This document shows, one piece after another, positions 41,621-49,732 of a DNA stretch of 64,000 nt (position 1 is the first letter of the stretch; each line of letters opens with the position of its first letter). Made by a program: the position numbers and the translations under genes. A model generated the notes under the pieces. The model saw only the letters and a program-made list of their open reading frames with translations, had not been told where the DNA came from and ran no database searches. The DNA is from Streptomyces lavendofoliae (GTDB lineage Bacteria; Actinomycetota; Actinomycetes; Streptomycetales; Streptomycetaceae). Location: NCBI RefSeq assembly GCF_014649735.1, contig NZ_BMTP01000002.1, positions 427,697 through 491,696 on the forward strand, given 5' to 3'.

Positions 41621-43366
41621 GTGCTGTTCGAGGTGTGGGCACCGCAGGCAGAGGAACGGGTCGAGCTCCGACTCCAGGGCGCCGCGCATCCGCTGGCGCG
41701 CGATCCGGAGCGGGACGGCTGGTGGGTGGCCGAGGTGGAGGCGGGTGACGGCGCGCGCTACGGGTACGCGCTGGACGGCGGGCCGGTGCTGCCCGACCCG
41801 CGGTCGCGGCGCCAGCCGGACGGGCCCGACGGCTTGAGCGCGGTCGTGGACCACGCGGGGTACGACTGGCGGCACGACCCCCCGGCGCGCGGGCTGCGCG
41901 GCGCCGTGCTGTACGAGGCGCACGTCGGTACGTACACGCCGGAGGGCACCCTGGACGCGGCGGCCGCCCGGCTGGACCACCTGGTCGAACTCGGCGTCAC
42001 GCACGTTCAGCTGATGCCGCTGTGCCCCTTCCCCGGCCGGCACGGGTGGGGGTACGAAGGCGTGTCGCTGTGGGCCGTGCACGAGCCGTACGGCGGCCCC
42101 GAGGCGCTGAAGCGCTTCGTCGACACGGCGCACGGGCTGGGTCTGGGCGTGGTGCTGGACGTGGTCCACAACCACCTGGGGCCCTCGGGCAACTACCTCC
42201 CGGCCTTCGGGCCGTACTTCACCGACACCCACCACACACCGTGGGGCGCCGCCGTGAACCTGGACGCTCCCGGTTCGGACGAGGTCCGGGCGTTCCTGCT
42301 GGGCAGCGCGCTGGCCTGGCTGCGGGACTACCGGATCGACGGGCTGCGGCTGGACGCCGTGCACGCACTGGCCGACACGCGCGCGCTGACGTTCCTGGAG
42401 GAGCTGTCGGCGGCGGTGGACCGGCTCGCCGCCGAGCAGGGCCGGGAGCTGTTCCTGATCGCCGAGTCCGACCTGGCCGACCCGCGCACCACGGCGCCGC
42501 GCGCGGAGGGCGGCCTCGGCCTGCACGCCCAGTGGAACGACGACTTCCACCACGCCCTGCACACCGCGCTGACCGGTGAGGCGCAGGGCTACTACGCCGA
42601 CTTCGCGCGCGCCCCGCTCGCCGCGCTGGCCAAGACCCTGGGCCACGTCTTCTTCCACGACGGTACGTACTCGACGTTCCGCGGCCGAACGCACGGGCGG
42701 CCGGTGGACCGGGCGAGGACCCCGGCGCACCGCTTCCTGGGCTATGCCCAGACCCATGACCAGGTGGGGAACCGGGCGACCGGCGACCGGCTCTCGGCGT
42801 CCTGCTCCCCCGGGCTGCTGGCGTGCGCGGCGGCCCTGGTGCTGACCGGTCCGTCCACGCCGATGCTCTTCATGGGCGAGGAGTGGGGAGCGGGCACCCC
42901 GTGGCAGTTCTTCACCGACCACACGGACCCGCAGCTGGCGGAGGCGGTCCGCGACGGCCGGAGGCGGGAGTTCGCCGAGCACGGCTGGGCGGCCGAGGAC
43001 GTGCCCGACCCGCAGGACCCGGCCACCCGGGACCGCTCCTGTCTGGACTGGGCGGAGCCCGGCCGGCAGCCGCACGCCCGGCTGCTCGCCTGGTACCGGG
43101 AGCTGATCGCGCTGCGCGCCGCGCAGCCGGACCTGACCGACCCCGATCTGGCGGCGGTGCGGGTGGCGTTCGACGAGGACGCCCGCTGGCTGGCGTACCG
43201 GCGCGGAGACCTGCGGGTGGCGGTCAACTTCGCGAAGGAGCCCGCCCGTGTGCCGCTCGGGAGCAAGGGGCGGGTGCTGGCGGCCTGGGAGCCGGTGGAG
43301 ATGCCGAACGGGGACGGTCTGATGACCCTGCCCCCGGAGTCGTGCGTGGTGCTGACGGACGTGTAG
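41621..43366 (+). CDS. treZ: Maltooligosyl trehalose trehalohydrolase
   Basis: 581-aa GH13 enzyme that cleaves trehalose from maltooligosyl trehalose made by TreY. N-terminal domain (LFEVWAPQAEERVELRLQG), barrel motifs VVLDVVHNHLGPSGNYL, nucleophile Asp in GLRLDAVHALADT, Glu in LIAESDLADPRT, and Asp in YAQTHDQVGNRATGDRL. Start GTG 41621 with GAGGGG seven bases upstream. A very long frame continues upstream but is a shadow of treY and the FHA gene. Confidence 0.93.
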   Translation: MLFEVWAPQAEERVELRLQGAAHPLARDPERDGWWVAEVEAGDGARYGYALDGGPVLPDPRSRRQPDGPDGLSAVVDHAGYDWRHDPPARGLRGAVLYEAHVGTYTPEGTLDAAAARLDHLVELGVTHVQLMPLCPFPGRHGWGYEGVSLWAVHEPYGGPEALKRFVDTAHGLGLGVVLDVVHNHLGPSGNYLPAFGPYFTDTHHTPWGAAVNLDAPGSDEVRAFLLGSALAWLRDYRIDGLRLDAVHALADTRALTFLEELSAAVDRLAAEQGRELFLIAESDLADPRTTAPRAEGGLGLHAQWNDDFHHALHTALTGEAQGYYADFARAPLAALAKTLGHVFFHDGTYSTFRGRTHGRPVDRARTPAHRFLGYAQTHDQVGNRATGDRLSASCSPGLLACAAALVLTGPSTPMLFMGEEWGAGTPWQFFTDHTDPQLAEAVRDGRRREFAEHGWAAEDVPDPQDPATRDRSCLDWAEPGRQPHARLLAWYRELIALRAAQPDLTDPDLAAVRVAFDEDARWLAYRRGDLRVAVNFAKEPARVPLGSKGRVLAAWEPVEMPNGDGLMTLPPESCVVLTDV

Positions 43367-43397
43367 ACCGGCTGTCCCCACCCGCGCGGCGCCCGGC

Positions 43398-43422
43398 CGG
43401 CGGACGTTCGGCTCGTCCGCCG
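43398..43422. terminator. Bidirectional hairpin after treZ
   Basis: CGGCGGACG and CGTCCGCCG pair perfectly around a 7-base loop between the convergent treZ and kinase genes. Confidence 0.8.
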
Positions 43423-43489
43423 CCCGGGCCGTCCGCGCCCGGCGGCGGGCGCTCGGCTCACGGGGGCCGTCCGCCCGGCCCGTGCCCGC

Positions 43490-44116
43490 TCAGGTCATGT
43501 GGACGACGAGATCGGCACGGCCGCGTCCGGCGGCGACGAGCCGGGCGTTGGCCTCGTCGGACTCCCTGACCCAGCGCTCGGCGTGCGGGCGGTCCTTGCC
43601 GAACCGGACGTGCCGTTCCACGAGGCGGTGGACCCTGCGGTGGTCGTCCAGGTCCAGGAACCAGACCTCGTCGAGCAGCGGGCGGACTGCCGCCCAGGGG
43701 CCGTCGTCGTGCAGGAGGTAGTTGCCCTCGGTGATCACGAGCGGCACCTCGGGGCCGACCGGGACGCTGCCCGCGACCGGCTCCTCCAGAGCGCGGTCGA
43801 AGGCGGGGGCGTAGACGACGGTGCCGGGCTCCGGGGCGCGCAGGCGGGCCAGCAGAGCGGCGTACCCGGCCGCGTCGAACGTGTCGGGGGCGCCCTTGCG
43901 GTCGGCGCGGCCCAGGCGCCTCAGCTCGGCCCCGGCGAGGTGGAAGCCGTCCATCGGGACCAGCGCGGCGAGCCCGTCGAGGCGGTCGGTCAGGCGGGCC
44001 GCGAGTGTCGACTTGCCGGCGCCCGGCGCTCCGGCCAGCCCGAGGACGCGCCGGGTGCCGGGGACGGCGAGGCGACGGGCGCGAGCGGTGAGCCCGGCGA
44101 GCTGCTGCGAGTCCAT
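43490..44116 (-). CDS. Nucleoside/uridine-kinase-like P-loop protein
   Basis: 208-aa kinase of the uridine kinase/pantothenate kinase-like fold. P-loop GAPGAGKST (~30-38), substrate loop VPMDGFHLAG, TFDAAGYAALL, and ITEGNYLLHDDGPW, typical of the fructose/nucleoside kinase-like branch often annotated as nucleoside/nucleotide kinase family. Arg-rich lid residues lie in RRVHRLVERHVRFGKDR. The substrate is unknown. Divergent from the VOC gene. Confidence 0.85.
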   Translation of the reverse strand: MDSQQLAGLTARARRLAVPGTRRVLGLAGAPGAGKSTLAARLTDRLDGLAALVPMDGFHLAGAELRRLGRADRKGAPDTFDAAGYAALLARLRAPEPGTVVYAPAFDRALEEPVAGSVPVGPEVPLVITEGNYLLHDDGPWAAVRPLLDEVWFLDLDDHRRVHRLVERHVRFGKDRPHAERWVRESDEANARLVAAGRGRADLVVHMT

Positions 44117-44180
44117 GGCAGCAGTGTGGCAGCCGCCGGGCCACTGGTCAGCTCGTTGTCATACGTATAACGTCAGGACC

Positions 44181-44570
44181 ATGTCGCACATCGCCCTGAT
44201 CACCCTCGTCGTCCGTGACTACGACGAGGCCCTCGCCTTCTACACCGGTGCCCTCGGCTTCGAGCTGGTCGAGGACACCGACCGCGGACAGGGCTCCCGG
44301 TGGGTCGTCGTCCGGCCCCGGGGCACCGGGTCGGGCACCGGCCTGCTGCTGGCCCGGGCGGCCGGCGCGGAGCAGGAGGCGAGCGTCGGGGCGCAGACCG
44401 GCGGGCGGGTGGGGTTCTTCCTGCACACCGAGGACTTCGCCCGGGACCGGGCCCGGATGCTGGCGGCGGGGGTGCGGTTCCTGGAGGAGCCGCGTCACGA
44501 GCCGTACGGGACGGTGGCGGTCTTCGAGGACCTGTACGGCAACCGCTGGGACCTGCTCCAGCCGGCCTGA
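44181..44570 (+). CDS. VOC (glyoxalase/bleomycin-resistance fold) protein
   Basis: 129-aa two-module VOC protein. Start HIALITLVVRDYDEALAFYT and end VFEDLYGNRWDLLQPA with Glu at the usual metal-ligand place; the His ligand is in SHIALI. Function may be glyoxalase-like or a binding protein. TATAAC nine bases before the ATG, next to the palindrome ATACGTAT, is a likely -10, leaving a very short leader. Confidence 0.85.
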   Translation: MSHIALITLVVRDYDEALAFYTGALGFELVEDTDRGQGSRWVVVRPRGTGSGTGLLLARAAGAEQEASVGAQTGGRVGFFLHTEDFARDRARMLAAGVRFLEEPRHEPYGTVAVFEDLYGNRWDLLQPA

Positions 44571-44572
44571 CT

Positions 44573-44593
44573 GTGGGCCGGCGACGGGCCCAC
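44573..44593 (+). terminator. Hairpin after VOC gene
   Basis: GTGGGCC and GGCCCAC pair perfectly around a 7-base loop beginning two bases after the VOC stop codon. Confidence 0.65.
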
Positions 44594-44771
44594 GACGGGC
44601 GCGCCGGCCGCGGCGGAGTACGGCCTGACGACCGCGCGGGGCGTCACCACGGTGGACAGCGCCGCCTCGCGGGGCGTGCCGGCCCGCACCGGGTCCAGGT
44701 CACCGGGGGCGCCGAGCTGGACGGCCGCCCCGGTCTCCGCTTCGTACGGCACCTGGGCGGGCGTCCGGGCG

Positions 44772-45185
44772 TCAGTCCTCGCCGCCGGCCGGGCTGAGCC
44801 TCAGCGAGATCGAGTTGATGCAGTAGCGCTGGTCCGTCGGGGTCGGGTAGCCCTCGCCCTCGAAGACGTGGCCGAGGTGGGAGCCGCACCGGGCGCAGCG
44901 CACCTCGGTGCGGACCATGCCGTGCGAGCGGTCCTGGATCAGCTCGACCGCGTCGGTGTCCTTCGGGTCGTAGAAGGACGGCCAGCCGCAGTGCGAGGCG
45001 AACTTGGTCGTGGAGGTGAACAGTTCCGCTCCGCAGGCGCGGCAGGAGTAGACGCCCTCGGTCCTGGTGTCGGTGTACTCACCGGTGAAGGGGCGCTCCG
45101 TGCCGGCCTCACGGAGGACGTGGTACTCCTCGGGGGACAGCTCCGCGCGCCACTGCTCGTCCGGCTTCTCGACGTCGTACGCCAT
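44772..45185 (-). CDS. msrB: Peptide-methionine (R)-S-oxide reductase
   Basis: 137-aa thioredoxin-dependent repair enzyme for methionine-R-sulfoxide. Zinc site CRAC ... CARC, catalytic Cys in RYCINSISL, and conserved HCGWPSFYDP and HGMVRTEVRC. ATG 45185 follows GGGAG; a GTG seven codons earlier overlaps the murC stop and is possible. It lies 17 bp downstream of murC and is probably co-transcribed. Confidence 0.95.
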   Translation of the reverse strand: MAYDVEKPDEQWRAELSPEEYHVLREAGTERPFTGEYTDTRTEGVYSCRACGAELFTSTTKFASHCGWPSFYDPKDTDAVELIQDRSHGMVRTEVRCARCGSHLGHVFEGEGYPTPTDQRYCINSISLRLSPAGGED

Positions 45186-45202
45186 GTGCTGCTCTCCCTC
45201 GG

Positions 45203-46621
45203 TCACGTGCGGTCGCGGTCCGCCAGGCGGGCCAGGATCCTGGGGCCGAGGTCGGTGACGTCCCCGGCGCCCATGGTGAGAACGAGATCACCGGGCTTGG
45301 CCATTCCCGCGACGACGTCCGGGACGGTTTCCTTGTCGGGCACGGCGGTGACGTCGGCGCCGGCGGCGCGTGCCGCGTCGATGATCAGGGCGCTGGTGAC
45401 ACCGGGGATCGGGTCCTCCCGGGCCGGGTAGATCTCCAGGACCGCCGAGGCGTCGGCGAGGGCGAGGGCCTGGCCCATCTCCTTGCCGAGCTCCTGGGTG
45501 CGCGAGAACAGGTGGGGCTGGAAGACGACGAGGAGGCGGGCGTCGCCCGCGGCGCCGCGCATGGCCTCCAGGTCGGCCGTCATCTCGGTGGGGTGATGCG
45601 CGTAGGAGTCGATGACCTGGACGCCGGCGGCCTCGCCCTTGAGCTGGAGGCGCCGGCCGACGCCGGTGAAGGCGGTCAGGGCCCGGGCCAGGGCGGCGGG
45701 CTCGATCCCGACCCGGGCGCCGGCGGCGAGCGCGGCGGCGGCGTTGTGGGCGTAGTGGCGGCCGGGCACCGAGACGGTGAAGGTGTGCTCGGTGCCGTCG
45801 AGGGCGACGGTGACCTCGCTGGTCATGCCCTTGGGCGTGACGGCGAGGATCCGGGCGTCGGAGTCGGCCGACTCGCCGACGCGGACGATCGTCAGGTCGT
45901 CGCGGCCGGCGACCCGGCGGGCCAGCTCGCGGGCACCGGAGTGCTCGCCCACGACCAGGGTGCCACCGGGACGGATCTTGGCGACGAACGCCTCGAAGGA
46001 CTCGTAGATCTCGTCCATCGACGCGTAGTTGGCGTGGTGGTCCAGCTCGACGTTGAGGACGATGGCGACCTCGGGGTCGTACTTCTGGAAGCTGCGGTCG
46101 CTCTCGTCGGCCTCGGCGACGAAGAGGTCGCCGTCGCCGTGCAGCGCGTTGGTGCCGGGCCCGGCGAGGTCGCCACCGATGGCGTACGACGGGGAGAGGC
46201 CGAGGCCGGTGAGCGCGACGGCGAGCATCGAGGTGGTGGTCGTCTTGCCGTGCGTCCCGGCCACGGCGATCGCGCGGAGTCCGGTCATCAGGGCGGCCAG
46301 CGCGTCCGAGCGGTGGACGACCGGGATGCCCAGCTCCTCGGCGCGGGCCAGCTCGGGGTTGTCCGGGCGGATGGCGCTGGAGACGACGACGCTGGTGGCG
46401 TCGTCCGCGAGGTTGCCCGCGGCGTGCCCGATGTGGACGGTCGCGCCGAGGGCCCGCAGGGACGCGGCGGTCTCGGACTCGCGCGCGTCACTGCCGGCGA
46501 CCTCGGCCCCGCGCTGGGTGAGGATCCTGGCGATGCCCGACATCCCGGCGCCGCCGATTCCGATGAAGTGCGGCCGCTCCATGGCGGCGGGAATCATGGC
46601 GGCAGGAATGGCGGGGGCCAT
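45203..46621 (-). CDS. murC: UDP-N-acetylmuramate-L-alanine ligase
   Basis: 472-aa peptidoglycan ligase adding L-Ala to UDP-MurNAc. N-terminal Rossmann motif FIGIGGAGMSGIARI, ATP-binding GTHGKTTT (122-129), EADESDRSF and the UDP-sugar region SYAHHPTEMTADLEAM. The first 14 residues (MAPAIPAAMIPAAM) contain three in-frame ATGs; GGGAGAG upstream favours the first. It is not in the mra/dcw cluster; isolated murC genes are usual in Streptomyces. Confidence 0.95.
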   Translation of the reverse strand: MAPAIPAAMIPAAMERPHFIGIGGAGMSGIARILTQRGAEVAGSDARESETAASLRALGATVHIGHAAGNLADDATSVVVSSAIRPDNPELARAEELGIPVVHRSDALAALMTGLRAIAVAGTHGKTTTTSMLAVALTGLGLSPSYAIGGDLAGPGTNALHGDGDLFVAEADESDRSFQKYDPEVAIVLNVELDHHANYASMDEIYESFEAFVAKIRPGGTLVVGEHSGARELARRVAGRDDLTIVRVGESADSDARILAVTPKGMTSEVTVALDGTEHTFTVSVPGRHYAHNAAAALAAGARVGIEPAALARALTAFTGVGRRLQLKGEAAGVQVIDSYAHHPTEMTADLEAMRGAAGDARLLVVFQPHLFSRTQELGKEMGQALALADASAVLEIYPAREDPIPGVTSALIIDAARAAGADVTAVPDKETVPDVVAGMAKPGDLVLTMGAGDVTDLGPRILARLADRDRT

Positions 46622-46662
46622 GGGTGTCTCTCCCGGGGTGTGGCGTACGTGAGGGGCCCAGC

Positions 46663-47148
46663 CTATTCGGTGTCCGGCTCGTCGTTGTGCGCGAAGAGCT
46701 TCAGCACCGGCACACCGACCTTGTGGCGGGCCCGGGAGGCCCAGTCCCGGTGGAAGAACTCCTCCACGTAGTGGGGCTTGGTCAGCACGATCACCTCGTC
46801 GGCGCCGGCCTCCTCCACGACGGCCTTCAGCTTGTCCAGCGGATGGTCCTCGACGACCTGGCCGACGGCGTCGCAGCCCGCTTCGCGCAGGACGCGCAGG
46901 GAGTGGTCGAGTCCTTCCTGGGCGGGCAGCTCCGCGGCCCTGCCCTCCGGTTCCTCGCCCTCCTTGACGGCCTCTCTCAGCTCGCCGAGGGCGACGTCGT
47001 CGATGGCCCGCAGCAGCACGACGGCCTGGTCGCCGCGCGGCTGCATCAGGACGATGAAGGACATCTCCTCGTCGCCGTGGAGGGTCGTGACGAACTCCAC
47101 GTCCACGGACGACAGCGGCTTCTCGATCATCAGAACGCTTGTGAACAC
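46663..47148 (-). CDS. Conserved hypothetical protein, not a true TrpC
   Basis: 161-aa protein that in related genomes is sometimes labelled indole-3-glycerol phosphate synthase. It has no TIM-barrel and none of the TrpC motifs, and is far shorter (TrpC ~260 aa). It looks like a single alpha/beta domain with a USP- or receiver-like rhythm (QAVVLLRAIDDVALGELREA, DEVIVLTKPHYVEEFF, GVPVLKLF). GTG 47148 has GAAGGG seven bases upstream, better than ATG 47130. It sits 41 bp before murC and may share its operon. Confidence 0.75.
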   Translation of the reverse strand: MFTSVLMIEKPLSSVDVEFVTTLHGDEEMSFIVLMQPRGDQAVVLLRAIDDVALGELREAVKEGEEPEGRAAELPAQEGLDHSLRVLREAGCDAVGQVVEDHPLDKLKAVVEEAGADEVIVLTKPHYVEEFFHRDWASRARHKVGVPVLKLFAHNDEPDTE

Positions 47149-47255
47149 TTGGGAGCCCTTCTGCGGAAACCATACTTCCCCGTGTCCGCACGGGGACTGC
47201 GTGAGTCAAGTCTGCCCACCGGACGCCGAGCGGAACGGTTAATTCCGCTAATCGG

Positions 47256-48017
47256 TCACGCCCGGCTGTAACGGGTGAAAAGGAACCCGTCCTCCTCCAG
47301 GAGGGACGCCAGCACGAACCGCTCCGGCACCTTCAGGGCCGGTCCGCCCGTGATCCGCTGTGCCTTCCCGGCCGTCAGCAGCGGCGACACCGTCAGGCAC
47401 AGCTCGTCCAGCACCCCGTCCGCCACCAGCTGCCCGAGCAGTCGCGGACCGCCCTCCGTCAGCTGGCGGGTCAGCCCGCGCTCGGCCAACGCCCGCACCG
47501 CCCTTTCCGGCTCCACGCCCGGTCCGTCCCCGGCGACGACCACCTCGGCGCCGGCCTCCTGGGCCGCGCTTACCCGGTCCGGGGCGGCTGATGCTCCGGT
47601 CAGCAGCAGCGTCGGCACCAGGGGCTCGGTGAACAGCGGAGCGGAGAAGTCGAGGTTCAGCGAGGCGCTGACCACCGCGATCGCCGGCGCGGGGCCCTGC
47701 CCGGCCGCGGCGCGCCGCTCCGCGAAGGCCTCGCGGGCGCGCGCCGGGCGGTAGCCCTCCAGCCGTACCGTCTCGGCGCCGACGATCACCACGTCGGCCA
47801 GTCCGCGCAGGGTGCCGAAGATCCGCATGTCGGTGGCGGACGAGATGGGCTGGGACCGCCCCTCGTGCTGGGCCGCCCCGTCCAGGGACGACACCATGTT
47901 GGCGCGCAGCCACCGGCCCCCGGCGGGGTACGCGTAGGCCTCGGCCAGCTCGTCGAGGGACCACTCCCTCCCCTCGGCGTGGACTGTCCGGTCGGTCACA
48001 GGGAAGAGGCGTCGCAT
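47256..48017 (-). CDS. RibD C-terminal-type pyrimidine reductase family protein
   Basis: 253-aa protein with the riboflavin reductase (RibD-C, DHFR-like) fold: ANMVSSLDGAAQHEGRSQPI, DMRIFGTLRGLADVVIVGAETVRLEGY, LTEGGPRLLGQLVADGVLDELCLTVSP. It lacks the deaminase half of RibD. A role in riboflavin or other pterin-type reduction is possible; no rib genes are adjacent. Divergent from zapE with 37 bp between starts. Confidence 0.88.
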   Translation of the reverse strand: MRRLFPVTDRTVHAEGREWSLDELAEAYAYPAGGRWLRANMVSSLDGAAQHEGRSQPISSATDMRIFGTLRGLADVVIVGAETVRLEGYRPARAREAFAERRAAAGQGPAPAIAVVSASLNLDFSAPLFTEPLVPTLLLTGASAAPDRVSAAQEAGAEVVVAGDGPGVEPERAVRALAERGLTRQLTEGGPRLLGQLVADGVLDELCLTVSPLLTAGKAQRITGGPALKVPERFVLASLLEEDGFLFTRYSRA

Positions 48018-48054
48018 GCCGTGCAGTCTGGCACGGCGATTAGAGTGGGGGACT

Positions 48055-49125
48055 GTGTCGACCAGTGCCATAACCGAAGCGGCCCCACTGTCCCTGTGCG
48101 CCCGCGAGCCGCACGTCCCGGCCGACCGTCTGGTCGCCGAGATGGTGCCGCCGCCGCGCTTCGACGCGGTGCGCTTCGACACGTACATCCCGGACGCGAA
48201 CCAGCCGAGCCAGACCCGGGCGGTCGAGGTCCTGCGCTCCTTCGCGGCCGGGCTCGGCGGCGCGCACGCCACCGGCGCGGGGAAGCGCCGCTGGTTCCAG
48301 CGGAAGCCGGCCGCGCCCACCGGGCCGCGCGGGGTGTACCTGGACGGCGGGTACGGCGTCGGCAAGACCCACCTGCTGGCCTCCCTGTGGCACGCCACCC
48401 CCGCCGAGCCGTCCCTCAAGGCGTTCGGCACGTTCGTGGAGCTGACCAACCTGGTCGGGGCGCTCGGCTTCCAGAAGACGGTGGCGACCCTCAGCGGGCA
48501 CCGGCTGCTGTGCATCGACGAATTCGAGCTGGACGACCCGGGCGACACCGTCCTGGTGTCGACGCTGCTCGGCAAGCTGGTCGACGCCGGGGTGGCGCTG
48601 GCCGCCACCTCCAACACGCTGCCGGGCAAGCTCGGCGAGGGCCGGTTCGCCGCCGCCGACTTCCTGCGGGAGATCCAGGGCCTGTCCGCCCACTTCCGGC
48701 CGCTGCGCATCGACGGCGAGGACTACCGTCACCGCGGGCTGCCCGAGGCCCCGGCGCCGTACGCGGACGAGCAGGTCACCAGGGCGGCGTACGCCACGCC
48801 GGGCGCGTCGCTCGACGACTTCCCGAGTCTGCTGGAGCACCTGGCCCGGGTCCACCCGAGCCGGTACGGCGCGCTGACCGACGACGTACGGGCGGTCTGC
48901 CTCACCGGGGTGATGCCCGTGCCCGACCAGTCGACGGCGCTGCGCCTGGTGGTGCTGGCCGACCGGCTGTACGACCGGGAGGTGCCGGTCCTCGCCTCGG
49001 GGCTGCCGTTCGACGCGCTGTTCAGTGACGAGATGCTGAACGGCGGGTACCGCAAGAAGTACTTCCGGGCGATCTCGCGGCTCACCGCGCTGGCACGCGA
49101 CGCGAAGGGGCTGGTGGCCCAGTAG
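48055..49125 (+). CDS. zapE: ZapE/AFG1-type ATPase
   Basis: 356-aa P-loop ATPase of the AFG1/ZapE family, associated with the division ring in E. coli. Walker A GGYGVGKTHLLASLW, Walker B LLCIDEFELDDPGD, arginine/sensor region AATSNTLPGKLGEGRFAAADF. GTG 48055 follows a -10-like TAGAGT by eight bases without a ribosome site, a strong leaderless candidate. Confidence 0.92.
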   Translation: MSTSAITEAAPLSLCAREPHVPADRLVAEMVPPPRFDAVRFDTYIPDANQPSQTRAVEVLRSFAAGLGGAHATGAGKRRWFQRKPAAPTGPRGVYLDGGYGVGKTHLLASLWHATPAEPSLKAFGTFVELTNLVGALGFQKTVATLSGHRLLCIDEFELDDPGDTVLVSTLLGKLVDAGVALAATSNTLPGKLGEGRFAAADFLREIQGLSAHFRPLRIDGEDYRHRGLPEAPAPYADEQVTRAAYATPGASLDDFPSLLEHLARVHPSRYGALTDDVRAVCLTGVMPVPDQSTALRLVVLADRLYDREVPVLASGLPFDALFSDEMLNGGYRKKYFRAISRLTALARDAKGLVAQ

Positions 49126-49165
49126 GTTGGGCCGGTCGGGTCCACACCGTACGAAGGGAACCAGC

Positions 49166-49591
49166 ATGGCCACCACGCGGCAGGCACACACCGTCTGGGA
49201 GGGCGACCTCCTCAAGGGCAAGGGTGTCGTGACCTTCGATTCGTCCGGCATCGGCGAGTACCCGGTGTCCTGGCCGGCCCGCGCCGAGCAGCCGGACGGC
49301 AAGACCAGCCCGGAGGAGCTGATCGCGGCCGCGCACTCGAGCTGCTTCAACATGGCGTTCTCCGGCGCCCTCGCGAAGGCCGGCACCCCGCCGACCCGCC
49401 TGAACACCAAGGCCGAGGTGACCTTCCAGCCCGGCACCGGCATCACGGGCATCCACCTCACGGTGGAGGGCGAGGTGCCGGACATGGACGCCGAGAGCTT
49501 CGCCGCGGCGGCCGAGGACGCCAAGAAGAACTGCCCGGTCAGCCAGGCCCTCACCGGGACGACGATCACGCTGACCGCCAAGCTGGTCTGA
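49166..49591 (+). CDS. OsmC-family peroxide-detoxifying protein
   Basis: 141-aa OsmC/Ohr-fold thiol peroxidase. The two redox Cys are in HSSCFNMAFSG and NCPVSQALTG, and the substrate loop is TSPEELIAAA. Subfamily is OsmC (not Ohr) by TVWEGDLLKGKGVVTF. ATG 49166 has GAAGGGAA upstream. An additional 13 codons upstream in frame are unlikely. Confidence 0.92.
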   Translation: MATTRQAHTVWEGDLLKGKGVVTFDSSGIGEYPVSWPARAEQPDGKTSPEELIAAAHSSCFNMAFSGALAKAGTPPTRLNTKAEVTFQPGTGITGIHLTVEGEVPDMDAESFAAAAEDAKKNCPVSQALTGTTITLTAKLV

Positions 49592-49732
49592 GCTCTCGGC
49601 CGCACGAGGCGACGTGGCCCGCAGTGTTCACGTGTCACCACACCGCGTGATACACACGTGCGGGTCACGTCACACCTGTCCCACCCCTCGGCCCCGGGCC
49701 CGGGGGTGCCCCGAGCAGGGAGTTGTTGCCTC

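Noticed and set aside
38795..43366. 1523-codon open frame spanning treY, the FHA gene and treZ
   Set aside because: Only its last 581 codons (treZ from 41621) look like protein; the rest is a GC-bias shadow of treY and antisense of the FHA gene.
49621..49680. PHO box before the PhoX-like gene
   Set aside because: One GTTCAC motif and a GGTCAC occur, but not as the 11-bp direct repeats needed for PhoP binding.
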